Counted from the first letter of the stretch, positions 56,492 to 64,000 are shown. The stretch is DNA of 64,000 nucleotides from Halomonas sp. 25-S5 (GCF_029889845.1 NZ_JARANV010000006.1:62001-126000), one strand, 5' to 3'. Notes: generated from the letters alone by a model not told the origin. Numbers and translations: made by a program.

Positions 56492-56980
56492 ATGGCCGAT
56501 ATAGTAAAGAATGTTTTTGTAAGTCATCATCACAAAGATGACGCTAGCGTCGACGGTTTGACAGGTATGTTATCAGGCAAGGGGTATCAGTTAAGGAATA
56601 GCTCTATACGTGTCAAACCGGAAAACCAGAAACGCCTTGATCAAAAAAAGGTTAGTGATCGTACTATCGCACGGCTTTTGAGAATGAAAATGCGGTGGGC
56701 AGGGAAAATAATTGTAGTAATCGGTAAAGACACACATAAGCGACCATGGGTTAACTGGGAAGTTAAAGTAGCCCACCAGCTAGGAAAGCCTATAATTGGG
56801 GTCTATGAGAATGGCCTGAAAAATCAAGTCGAGATTCCAGAGAATTTAAAAAAATACGCCACCTCGATAGTTGGGTGGAGGTCGGATTCTGTTATCGACG
56901 CCCTAGGCGGGGGGAGCCAATTCCAGAATCCAGATGGTTCTCCATCTCCAAGGACTGATGGAGGAAATGTAGTGTGTTGA
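56492..56980 (+). CDS. ThsB-like TIR-domain protein (DUF1863 type)
   Basis: A 162-residue protein: VKNVFVSHHHKDDASVDGL opens a TIR-like Rossmann domain, KIIVVIGKDTHKRPWVNWEVKVAHQLGKPIIGVYENG closes it. The Glu of WVNWEVKVA (Glu90) sits where TIR NADases have the catalytic glutamate. In Thoeris defence, ThsB proteins of this class sense phage infection and make a cyclic ADP-ribose isomer. It opens the AT-rich operon with a GGGAGAT site and overlaps the Nmad2 start by 7 bases. A signalling role is inferred from family. Confidence 0.85.
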   Translation: MADIVKNVFVSHHHKDDASVDGLTGMLSGKGYQLRNSSIRVKPENQKRLDQKKVSDRTIARLLRMKMRWAGKIIVVIGKDTHKRPWVNWEVKVAHQLGKPIIGVYENGLKNQVEIPENLKKYATSIVGWRSDSVIDALGGGSQFQNPDGSPSPRTDGGNVVC

Positions 56981-57639
56981 TAGACCCAAACTCTCATTTA
57001 TACGTTTATGCTATTACAAGAGACTATGGTTTTGCCCCTAATCCCTTCCATGGTTCATGCACTTTGGCAACGTGTAAGCCGGACATTCGTAAATCAGCTA
57101 AAGTCGGAGACTGGATCATGGGTGTTGGAGGCAGTTCACTTCGCAGTGTAAAAAGACGATGCATTCTACTTATGAAAGTATCAGAAAAAGTCAGCTTTCA
57201 GAATTACTGGGACCATGAGCGTTTTTCACTAAAAAAGCCAGTGCGCAACGGAAGTAGAGTTCAAATGCTAGGCGATAATATATACCATATAGATCAAAAT
57301 GGGAGCTGGGTACAAGAAGATTCTCATCACAGTAATCCAGACGGAACACCAAACATCGAGAATTTAAATCGAGACACTGGGAAGACAGACAAAGTGTTAA
57401 TATCGAATCAGTTCTTGTACTTTGGCGACAGTGCTATAGCAATAGATTTGGCTTCAATTGGATACGGAAGAGTTAGAAATTATAAAAAAATACGACTCTC
57501 GCAGTCAGGTGAAGCTCGCGCTTTAATAACTTCTATATTTCAAGGGCATCGAGGTGATATCAGTATGGTGCTTTCTGATCCATGTCAGTTTATGGAGTCT
57601 CACCACCGAGTCGATCAGATTACCGGTAAAGTTAATTAA
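56974..57639 (+). CDS. Nmad2-like nucleotide-modification-associated protein
   Basis: A 221-residue protein starting at GTG after GGAGGAA. It carries HLYVYAITRDYGFAPNPFHGSCTLATCKPDIRKSAKVGDWIMGVGG, then FQNYWDHERF, LGDNIYHIDQNGSW, EDSHHSNPDGTPN and VLISNQFLYFGD, the signature of the Nmad2 domain predicted to act in nucleotide or base modification systems of phages and conflict islands. No catalytic mechanism is known. The protein is soluble, and the gene is sandwiched between the TIR genes. Confidence 0.8.
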   Translation: MLIDPNSHLYVYAITRDYGFAPNPFHGSCTLATCKPDIRKSAKVGDWIMGVGGSSLRSVKRRCILLMKVSEKVSFQNYWDHERFSLKKPVRNGSRVQMLGDNIYHIDQNGSWVQEDSHHSNPDGTPNIENLNRDTGKTDKVLISNQFLYFGDSAIAIDLASIGYGRVRNYKKIRLSQSGEARALITSIFQGHRGDISMVLSDPCQFMESHHRVDQITGKVN

Positions 57640-57652
57640 AATATTGGAGGTC

Positions 57653-57703
57653 ATGATGATATTAAAAGAGCAAACTCGCGAGTGTGGAGGAGAAAGTCTA
57701 TGA
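57653..57703 (+). CDS. 16-codon leader ORF coupled to the TIR-SLOG gene
   Basis: A strong TTGGAGG site precedes ATGATGATA, which opens a 16-codon frame (MMILKEQTRECGGESL) whose TGA overlaps the ATG of the next gene (ATGA). The frame contains the Shine-Dalgarno sequence of that gene (TGGAGGAG). Ribosomes terminating here would be placed on the TIR-SLOG start, so it may tune expression of a toxic effector. It could also be a chance ORF. Confidence 0.45.
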   Translation: MMILKEQTRECGGESL

Positions 57704-59706
57704 TAACAGGGTATTCTCCGCCATTAGCAGTCAGTTTTATCTGGCACCCATCTGACTCCGAGGAAGTAAACCCTATTCTAAATGTTATAAGGATAAGCTT
57801 TTCTAGGGACAAGGATAAACCTTTTTCACGAGGGCTCAATATTCCGCTTTTCTTCTTTAGTTCGGAGAGCAGCGGTGAGACTCCATCCAACTATCCTGAT
57901 GAATCAGCAAATACAAATATTCTCTTCGTGTTTACAAGCGTAAACACCGCAGGGAGGAAAAAATGGAGACGTTACATTGAGAACTTGCCGCAATCACCTT
58001 CAATTAAAATTATTCCAATTGCGGTTGATGCTGACGGATATGGGCATGGAGGTGCGCTGACAGGGTTGAACTGTATTCGAAAAAATGACTGGGCTGTCGA
58101 AAACAGAGACCTCAATGCGGTGGTTGCCTTGGCTCACGAAATATACCGCTTTAGTTGTAAATCATTGACATTCGAAAATAAAGGGGTAAATTCTTCCATA
58201 AGAATATTTTTAAGTCATTCCAAATCAGGCGATACTGGGAAGCTTCATTCCGAAGAGATAAAGAGATTTATCGATAATACGAATATGGGTCGTTTCTTTG
58301 ATGCCAATGAGATATCGCCTGGGTATCATTTCGATCAAGAAATTGAAAATCACATTAAAGATGCAACCTTGCTCGCAATTGAAAGCGATGCTTATTCTTC
58401 TCGATATTGGTGTCAGCGGGAAATATTGATTGCAAAACAACACAATCGTCCTGTAGTTGTGGTTAATTGCCTTGAAGATTTTGAGGACCGCATTTTTCCT
58501 GCCGCGTCCAATGTTCCATGTGTTCATATTTCATCTACTGTGCCAATGTCAGAAAGGGATATTCTTCGAATTCTATCGACGGCAATTATCGAGACACTTC
58601 GGTATAGCTATTCAATGCAGTGTCTTGAGGCATATAAGCACGCAGGGTGGATTGATGAAGATAGTGAGTTGATTGCTCGCCCTCCTGAAATTAGGCAAGT
58701 ACTAAATTTTAAAATGGATGGTGTAGAGAAAATGTGCTATCCAGAGCCACCTGTCTATTCAATTGAAGCGGATTGGCATGAGGAATTAGGAGTTCAAGCA
58801 TTCACTCCTCTTTGGAGCCCTTTGCAGCGGGACAGTCTTTCTGGTAAGAGGATTGGTATATCAATTTCTGATGTTCCTCGGGAAAGCTTTGCAGACCACC
58901 ATATTCATGCAGATCATCTAGTTCGCCTTTCACAAGACCTCGCCAGGCATTTGCTAGCGCGATCCGCAACATTGCTTTATGGCGGAGATTTACGACCTGG
59001 TGGCTTCACTGAATTTATCCTTGATGAAGCTAGAATCTTGAAGGACAGGTTAGGAGAAACAGCTCCGCCTATTGAAAACCATTTGGCATGGCCGCTGTAT
59101 GTGTCGGATCCAGAAATTACTGCTTGGAGGGCTAAGTATCAGCAGGTCATGGAAACTATCGAATATGAAGTTGCTGGTGATGTCTTTAACAATATAGATA
59201 AGGAAGCTTTTTTACCTCCTAATACACCCCAGAATTCATATGTCTGGTCTCGATGTTTGACTGAAATGAGAGAGAGGTCGATTTCTTCTTCTACAGCTAG
59301 GATATGTGCCGGAGGAAGGGTTGCCGCGTACAAGGGTAAGATGCCAGGTGTTTTAGAGGAAATTTCATTAGCTCTTGATGCACAGAAATCAATATTTTTG
59401 CTTGGGGCGTTTGGTGGTGTAGTTGGCGATGTTTGCAACCTTTTACTGACTTCTGATGTGCCAGAAACGTTAACTGAAGAATGGCAGATATCCCATAATG
59501 AGGGGTATTCTGATTTGCAAAATTTGGCACGCTCATTTGGCCATGAAAGTGATTACGATACTATAATAGCATCCATACGCAGTCACAGTGTATCTGAACT
59601 TGCATCGCGCTGTGGCCTTAATGATAAGGAATACAAGAAGCTGATGAAATCCCCCTATGTTGACGAGTGTGTCTATTTAATTCTTAAAGGGCTCAATGAA
59701 AATTAG
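57700..59706 (+). CDS. TIR-TIR-SLOG (STALD-like) effector protein
   Basis: A 668-residue soluble protein. An N-terminal TIR-like region (about 8-125: VSFIWHPSDSEEVNPILNVI, NILFVFTSVNTAGRKKW) is followed by a canonical TIR domain (about 165-280: IRIFLSHSKSGD, GRFFDANEISPGYHFDQEI, then SSRYWCQREILIAK with presumptive catalytic Glu241). A C-terminal SLOG/STALD-like domain (about 378-600: GKRIGISISDVP, LLYGGDLRPGGFTEF) ends the protein. Thoeris ThsA uses an SLOG domain to bind the cyclic ADP-ribose signal and activate a SIR2 NADase; here TIR domains replace SIR2. The start follows TGGAGGAG. Confidence 0.82.
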   Translation: MITGYSPPLAVSFIWHPSDSEEVNPILNVIRISFSRDKDKPFSRGLNIPLFFFSSESSGETPSNYPDESANTNILFVFTSVNTAGRKKWRRYIENLPQSPSIKIIPIAVDADGYGHGGALTGLNCIRKNDWAVENRDLNAVVALAHEIYRFSCKSLTFENKGVNSSIRIFLSHSKSGDTGKLHSEEIKRFIDNTNMGRFFDANEISPGYHFDQEIENHIKDATLLAIESDAYSSRYWCQREILIAKQHNRPVVVVNCLEDFEDRIFPAASNVPCVHISSTVPMSERDILRILSTAIIETLRYSYSMQCLEAYKHAGWIDEDSELIARPPEIRQVLNFKMDGVEKMCYPEPPVYSIEADWHEELGVQAFTPLWSPLQRDSLSGKRIGISISDVPRESFADHHIHADHLVRLSQDLARHLLARSATLLYGGDLRPGGFTEFILDEARILKDRLGETAPPIENHLAWPLYVSDPEITAWRAKYQQVMETIEYEVAGDVFNNIDKEAFLPPNTPQNSYVWSRCLTEMRERSISSSTARICAGGRVAAYKGKMPGVLEEISLALDAQKSIFLLGAFGGVVGDVCNLLLTSDVPETLTEEWQISHNEGYSDLQNLARSFGHESDYDTIIASIRSHSVSELASRCGLNDKEYKKLMKSPYVDECVYLILKGLNEN

Positions 59707-59760
59707 TATGTGTTTGTAGAAACATGGGCTGACTAACATGTAGTTAAAAGGTGGTGATTC

Positions 59761-60921
59761 ATGGAAACCATAAGTGCAAGTAGCTTGATAAAATCTAAAG
59801 ACAAAGTTGTTTCCCTGCAGGATTATGAGAGAGTGGTTGTTGAAACAGATAGGTTTTTAATTGAAGATATCAGGCCGATTCTTATGGGGCTTTATGGTGA
59901 AGTAGGTAGCATTATGGCCGCTTCAAAAAAATATCGTCGTGAGAGTAAGGCTTATCCTGCTTATAAAGAAGCAGTTGAAGAAGAGTTTGGAGATGCGCTC
60001 TGGTATTTCTCTGCATTGTGCCGGCGTATGGGTATTGAGTTAGCGGAAGTATTTGAGACTGCTTCAAATAAAGCGATTACAAATATTATGTCTGCGCATG
60101 ATAATGGAGTTTCAGCAATTTCACAATTTGATAATTTTGAAAAAGCAAATAGATTAGATTATGCGCTTATCGATCTTGCATGTGTGGCAGCTCAGTTGCT
60201 TAGAGCTGAGAAAGACTCGTTTAATGTCCGACGGGAACTTCTTGATTTTGCTCGACTCTACCTGAAAGCGGTGCAGGCTACAGGCCTTTCATTTCCAAAA
60301 GTGGTAAATGAAAATATAATCAAAACGCTTGGTAGATTCGCTGTTCCAGATAATGATTCGCTGCCTGATTTTGACATTAAATTTCCCGAAGAAGAGCAGC
60401 TACCAAGATGCTTTGAAATTCATATAACTCAGAGAGAGAGTGGGCAGACCTATTTAAGGTGGAATGATGTTTTTATAGGGTCGCCGTTGACTGACAGTAT
60501 ACGAGACCCTGACGGATATCGCTTCCATGATGTTTTCCACTTGGCTTATGCCGCAATTCTGCATTGGTCTCCGACTTTTAGAGCGTTGATTAAGCATAAA
60601 AGGAAAAGTGACCCCGTCTTTGATGAAGCACAGGACGGAGGGAGAGCAGTTGTTGTTGAGGAGGGGCTTACCGCCTGGCTTTATTCTTACTCAAAAGGGC
60701 TTGATTATTTTGAAGGCCATGATAGTGTGTCTTTCGATGCACTTAAGACCATCCAGAAGTTTGTGCAAGGTTATGAGGTGGAGAAGTGCCCTCTAAAATT
60801 GTGGGAGAATGCTATTCTTCATGGTTATTCCGTATTTAGGGAAGTGAAGAGAAATAATGGGGGCGTTGTCATCGGTGATCGAGAAAATAGAACAATAACC
60901 TATCGTCCTATAGGGGTGTAA
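59761..60921 (+). CDS. MazG-like nucleotide pyrophosphohydrolase with MazG_C-like domain
   Basis: A 386-residue protein. The N-terminus has the MazG helical motif (GLYGEVGSIMAASKKYRRE, 43-61; EEFGDALWYFSALCRRMGIEL, 74-94), which hydrolyses NTPs to NMPs. One metal-binding Glu of the GExGE pair is Ser50 here, while Glu47, Glu75 and Asp78 remain. The C-terminal part contains GYRFHDVFHLAYAAILHWSP and KHKRKSDPVFDEAQDGGRAVVVEEGLTAWL, a conserved block seen in MazG-type conflict proteins. AGGTGG precedes the ATG. It is 54 bases after the TIR-SLOG gene. Confidence 0.82.
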   Translation: METISASSLIKSKDKVVSLQDYERVVVETDRFLIEDIRPILMGLYGEVGSIMAASKKYRRESKAYPAYKEAVEEEFGDALWYFSALCRRMGIELAEVFETASNKAITNIMSAHDNGVSAISQFDNFEKANRLDYALIDLACVAAQLLRAEKDSFNVRRELLDFARLYLKAVQATGLSFPKVVNENIIKTLGRFAVPDNDSLPDFDIKFPEEEQLPRCFEIHITQRESGQTYLRWNDVFIGSPLTDSIRDPDGYRFHDVFHLAYAAILHWSPTFRALIKHKRKSDPVFDEAQDGGRAVVVEEGLTAWLYSYSKGLDYFEGHDSVSFDALKTIQKFVQGYEVEKCPLKLWENAILHGYSVFREVKRNNGGVVIGDRENRTITYRPIGV

Positions 60922-60922
60922 T

Positions 60923-61573
60923 ATGGATCCTGTATCTTTTGTCGAAGAGTTAGGTAGTATGGCGTTCGAGAATACTTTTAACCCATATTCTGATCGCTGT
61001 GAAGTATATGACGTTTATGATGCCCCAAGTAGACGGTGTGCTCTATTGAAGAAAATGTTGATCTCTGCAACCGAGGTGGAGGTTGATTCAATATGGATTG
61101 GTAGGGATTTGGGATATAGAGGTGGCCGGCGAACGGGGTTAGCGCTTACCGATGATGTTCACCTTTCTCATCACGCAGAAAGATGGGGGGTAGAGATTGA
61201 AATTTTAACGAAAGGACAGGCAGTCCCAGAACGAACAGCAGCAGCTATTTGGAATGCTCTAGAAGAAATAAAGAGTCCAATTTTTCTGTGGAATGTTTTT
61301 CCGTTACACCCATTTGAAGAAGGTAACCCTTTTAGCAATCGCCCACATAATTCTGAGGAAAGAATGGCCGGACAAGAATTGTTAGCAATGCTAGTTAGGT
61401 TATTGAAGCCTAAGCGGATGGTGGCGATTGGAAATGATGCTGAAAAATCAGCAATGAGCTATAAGTCGCAATGTGAAGTTTTGAAGGTTAGGCATCCTAG
61501 TTATGGCGGGAAGAATATATTTCTTTCGCAAATTAAGTCAATATATAACATCAAAGAATTTGAGTGTTGTTGA
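60923..61573 (+). CDS. Uracil-DNA-glycosylase-superfamily protein
   Basis: A 216-residue protein with the UDG fold pattern: DSIWIGRDLGYRGGRRTGLALTDD (motif 1 region with the nucleotide-binding loop), IFLWNVFPLHPFEEGNPFSNR, MVAIGNDAEKSAM and the C-terminal VRHPSYGGKN resembling the HPS loop. UDG superfamily enzymes remove altered bases; in defence islands they are thought to attack modified phage DNA or nucleotides. It starts one base after the mazG-like stop and ends the operon. Confidence 0.8.
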   Translation: MDPVSFVEELGSMAFENTFNPYSDRCEVYDVYDAPSRRCALLKKMLISATEVEVDSIWIGRDLGYRGGRRTGLALTDDVHLSHHAERWGVEIEILTKGQAVPERTAAAIWNALEEIKSPIFLWNVFPLHPFEEGNPFSNRPHNSEERMAGQELLAMLVRLLKPKRMVAIGNDAEKSAMSYKSQCEVLKVRHPSYGGKNIFLSQIKSIYNIKEFECC

Positions 61574-61938
61574 AGAATTTTAAGGGATTGGTTGCGGTGG
61601 CGAAATATGTCGAATGGTTATAAATGGGTCGATATTAAGCAGCGTTGCTCGTTCCTCATTCTGATTTTTTAGGCCTTTGATGAGGCGTTATGTTATTTCT
61701 TAAGGAACGACCGCTCTTGGCCGGATGCCGAACTTTAGGCTGCGCTGATGGAATGGAATTGGCAGGTAACGTCCCTAAGCGGCCATGCCGGCAAAGGCAG
61801 CATGCTCGTTCAAGTCAATATAAAAATGCGCATTGTAATGCCTATTATTGGGGAAGATGTCGGAAATGCACGAACCTTCTCCATCTACATGCAATGCTAT
61901 ACCAAAAATCACTAATGCCTTAGTAACGGATTTACCCA
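61574..61938. other. Intergenic region carrying the right repeat copy
   Basis: The 365 bases between the UDG-like and STAND genes are a patchwork. AT-rich flanks enclose a GC-richer core (about 61705-61810) that contains the right direct-repeat copy. The core looks like a leftover of host-type intergenic DNA between two acquired modules. An apparent 77-codon frame across it is not protein-like. The promoter of the STAND gene must lie in the last 120 bases. Confidence 0.55.
61773..61806. repeat. Right copy of the imperfect direct repeat bracketing the defence block
   Basis: CCCTAAGCGGCCATGCCGGC and following bases match the copy at 56225-56258 in the same orientation. It lies about 200 bases after the UDG-like stop and about 130 bases before the STAND gene. 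Confidence 0.6.
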
Positions 61939-64000
61939 ATGACAAGACCATTTAAGATCGAATCGTCGGATATAAATCGTCTGAATGATATTCAGTTAAC
62001 TCAACTGCTTAATGAGCTACTACAATCAGAGGCGTATAAATTTGACATAGCTCAGAGGTCGGTTGAGGTAGCACTAAACATACGTGTTGGCGATGGCGGA
62101 GAAGACGGCCGTATTAGTTGGGTCGGCGGGCCAGAAAAAACGGATTATTTGCCGAATCGTTTAACCATGTTTCAGAATAAAGCAACCGATATGGGGGCTG
62201 CAGCATATGCGAAAGAAATAATGACAGCTGGGGGGCGGGATAATCCAAGTGTATTAAAGCCAAAGGTAGAAGAAGTTCTTGATCAAAAAGGAGCCTATAT
62301 TGTTTTTACAACTCAAGAGCTAAATAATCAGCAAAAAAATGAGCGTATTTCTGCAGTAAGAGAAAAGCTTCGTGAACAAAGTAAGGATTATGCAGATAAT
62401 TGCGAAATTATAATCTATGATGCTGCTCAAGTTGCTGCTTGGGTAAATCAATTTATACCAGCTGTAGTGTCTGTTCAGAATTGGATCGGCAACCCAGTTG
62501 AGCGAGGGTTAAAGACTTTTGATTTATGGAGTGAGCATGAAGAATTATCTCGCCTTCCGTTTGCTCCTGTAGAAAGCAGAAAAGACGTTATTGATACTTT
62601 GTCTAAGAAAATAGAGCAGCCTAAGTCGTGCTTCCGAATAATGGGGTTATCAGGGCTTGGTAAAACCAGGACAGCATTTCAGTTGTTTGAAGAGAACGAT
62701 GCTATCAGAAACCTCGTCGTTTATGTTGATGCTGTTCACACCCCCACGATTGGTGGGCTAGTAGCTGACTGGGTTGGTCTGGGTTTGAAGGCAATAGTAA
62801 TTGTAGACAACTGTGAGTATCGCCTACATGAAAGCCTTGCAAAGGAAGTCCGCCGAGAAAACAGCCAGGTCAGTTTGCTGACTCTAGATTATAACTTTGA
62901 TTCAGTTTCATCTTCTACGGTGTGCTTTAAGCTAGATCCGATGGCGGACGAAGAGCTTTTATTATTGCTAAGTCCCGTATATAAAGATCAGTTGCCTGAC
63001 CTCGATCGAATTGTCGCGTTTGCTCAGGGGTTTCCACAAATGGCCGTGTTGTTAGCGGAAGCGAGGTTATCTGAAGAGCCCAGAATAGGCGAATTAACAG
63101 AAGAGGAATTAGCAAACAAGCTGTTATGGCGCCGTGACGAGCATGAAGATGCTGACAAATTAAAGATTTTGGAGGCGTGCTCTCTTTTTGATGTTTTTGG
63201 TGTGGAGAAAGAAGTAGAAAACCAACTTGAGTATATTTCCAATTTGGTAGGGATCGACATTGATCAAGTTTACGAATGTGTCCAGGAATACTCCAAACGA
63301 GGGCTGATTGATCGGCGGGGGCGGTTTGGACAGGTGGTACCAAAGCCTCTAGCCATTCGGCTTGCTGGACAGTGGTGGACTAAATCCAGGGAAGCGAAAC
63401 AGTTGGAGCTTGTTGATGGAATACCTGAAGGTATGGTCGAGGGATTTTGTCATCAGGTTGAAAAAATGGATTTTCACACCGATGTAAAAAAGCTAACCGA
63501 AAAATTATGTGGGCCACAAGGCCCTTTTGGCCAAGCGGAAGTGATCTTGTCGGTTCGGGGTTCTAGGCTCTTTCGCGCATTTGTAAACGTGAACCCAGAA
63601 TCTACTAGCGAAGCATTATATGCAGCACTTGAACACTTTACCCATGAACAGTTATTTGCTATTGAAGGTGATGTTCGCCGAAATCTAGTATGGTCACTGG
63701 AAAAATTGTGTTATCACTCCGAAATATTTCCAGAAGCTGCTTGGTGCATGTTGCTTCTAGCATCTGCAGAAAATGAGAGCTGGAGTAATAATGCAACAGG
63801 AATGTTTGCCCAATTGTATCGCATTCACCTTTCAGGAACGGCTGCGAAGCCTGAAGCTCGGTTTGCGTTATTAAAAAGAGCATTAGACTTGAATCAGCCT
63901 GATGTTGATATGATACTGCTAGAAGCTTTAAACCAGGCAATCGACACTCACGGTGGTAGCAGAATGGTAGGGGCTGAGTATCAGGGAACCAAAGCGCCGC
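61939..64000 (+). CDS. Nuclease-STAND NTPase, Avs-like (partial, runs off the window)
   Basis: The frame is open from ATG (MTRPFKIESSDIN) to the window end, at least 687 residues. The N-terminus resembles a PD-(D/E)xK nuclease (GDGGEDGRI at 51-59, LTMFQNKATDM with Gln79/Lys81). A STAND NTPase follows: Walker A GLSGLGKT (236-243), Walker B AIVIVDNCEY (285-294), then winged-helix-like LLWRRDEHEDADKLKILEACSLFDVFG and helical repeats. Avs antiphage proteins recognise phage proteins with C-terminal repeats and activate such nucleases. The C-terminal sensor lies outside the window; the ribosome-binding site is weak. Confidence 0.8.
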   Translation, partial: MTRPFKIESSDINRLNDIQLTQLLNELLQSEAYKFDIAQRSVEVALNIRVGDGGEDGRISWVGGPEKTDYLPNRLTMFQNKATDMGAAAYAKEIMTAGGRDNPSVLKPKVEEVLDQKGAYIVFTTQELNNQQKNERISAVREKLREQSKDYADNCEIIIYDAAQVAAWVNQFIPAVVSVQNWIGNPVERGLKTFDLWSEHEELSRLPFAPVESRKDVIDTLSKKIEQPKSCFRIMGLSGLGKTRTAFQLFEENDAIRNLVVYVDAVHTPTIGGLVADWVGLGLKAIVIVDNCEYRLHESLAKEVRRENSQVSLLTLDYNFDSVSSSTVCFKLDPMADEELLLLLSPVYKDQLPDLDRIVAFAQGFPQMAVLLAEARLSEEPRIGELTEEELANKLLWRRDEHEDADKLKILEACSLFDVFGVEKEVENQLEYISNLVGIDIDQVYECVQEYSKRGLIDRRGRFGQVVPKPLAIRLAGQWWTKSREAKQLELVDGIPEGMVEGFCHQVEKMDFHTDVKKLTEKLCGPQGPFGQAEVILSVRGSRLFRAFVNVNPESTSEALYAALEHFTHEQLFAIEGDVRRNLVWSLEKLCYHSEIFPEAAWCMLLLASAENESWSNNATGMFAQLYRIHLSGTAAKPEARFALLKRALDLNQPDVDMILLEALNQAIDTHGGSRMVGAEYQGTKAP

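Noticed and set aside
61690..61923. 77-codon ORF between the UDG-like and STAND genes
   Set aside because: It spans the right direct repeat, has many Cys/His/Arg in no pattern and no ribosome-binding site; not protein-like.

Overview
The window comes from a high-GC gammaproteobacterium. An arginine succinyltransferase (AST) operon with split AruF/AruG subunits, an AraC-type ArgR-like regulator, FabV, an NhaD-type Na+/H+ antiporter and DUF3581 together suggest a Halomonas-like member of the Halomonadaceae. This taxonomic call is inference from gene content; no rRNA or tRNA gene is visible.

Positions 1-13,000 are ordinary core genome: a TgpA-like C-terminus, glutathione peroxidase, fabV, an argR-like gene, a methyltransferase, then the AST operon (astC, aruF, aruG, astD, astB) whose genes overlap or abut, followed by zapE. 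Four 16-bp tandem repeats lie in front of the AST operon. No astE is present. Positions 13,000-25,000 hold a DUF3541 lipoprotein that ends in an AT-rich antisense exosortase-type acyltransferase gene, a three-gene set (periplasmic binding protein, porin, GGDEF-EAL protein), nhaD and a large AsmA/TamB-like protein with a threefold internal repeat.

Positions 25,000-42,000 hold DUF3581, a CorA channel, two MFS carriers, a diguanylate cyclase, DUF3820 and DUF1499 proteins, a lemA/TPM/TPM operon, nfsA, a TetR-MFS pair, and a tightly overlapping chaperone operon (TPR protein, J-protein, GrpE, Hsp70, zinc ribbon).

Positions 42,000-64,000 form a defence island: HigBA, HipBA, a type I restriction-modification operon with an extra AlbA_2/ATPase gene carrying a heptapeptide repeat, then an AT-rich block. 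That block encodes a ThsB-like TIR protein, an Nmad2 protein, a TIR-TIR-SLOG protein, a MazG-like pyrophosphohydrolase and a uracil-DNA-glycosylase-like protein. It is bracketed by imperfect direct repeats, and a nuclease-STAND NTPase (Avs-like) then runs off the window end. Gene fragments (dapA-like, a diguanylate cyclase without its GGDEF motif, two short C-terminal remnants) mark the island as a recombination hot spot.

The five-gene TIR/Nmad2/TIR-SLOG/MazG/UDG block is the best candidate for an undescribed system. The parts suggest a TIR-made nucleotide signal read by a SLOG domain that triggers NAD+ depletion, combined with enzymes acting on nucleotides or modified bases. This mechanism is inferred from domain content only.
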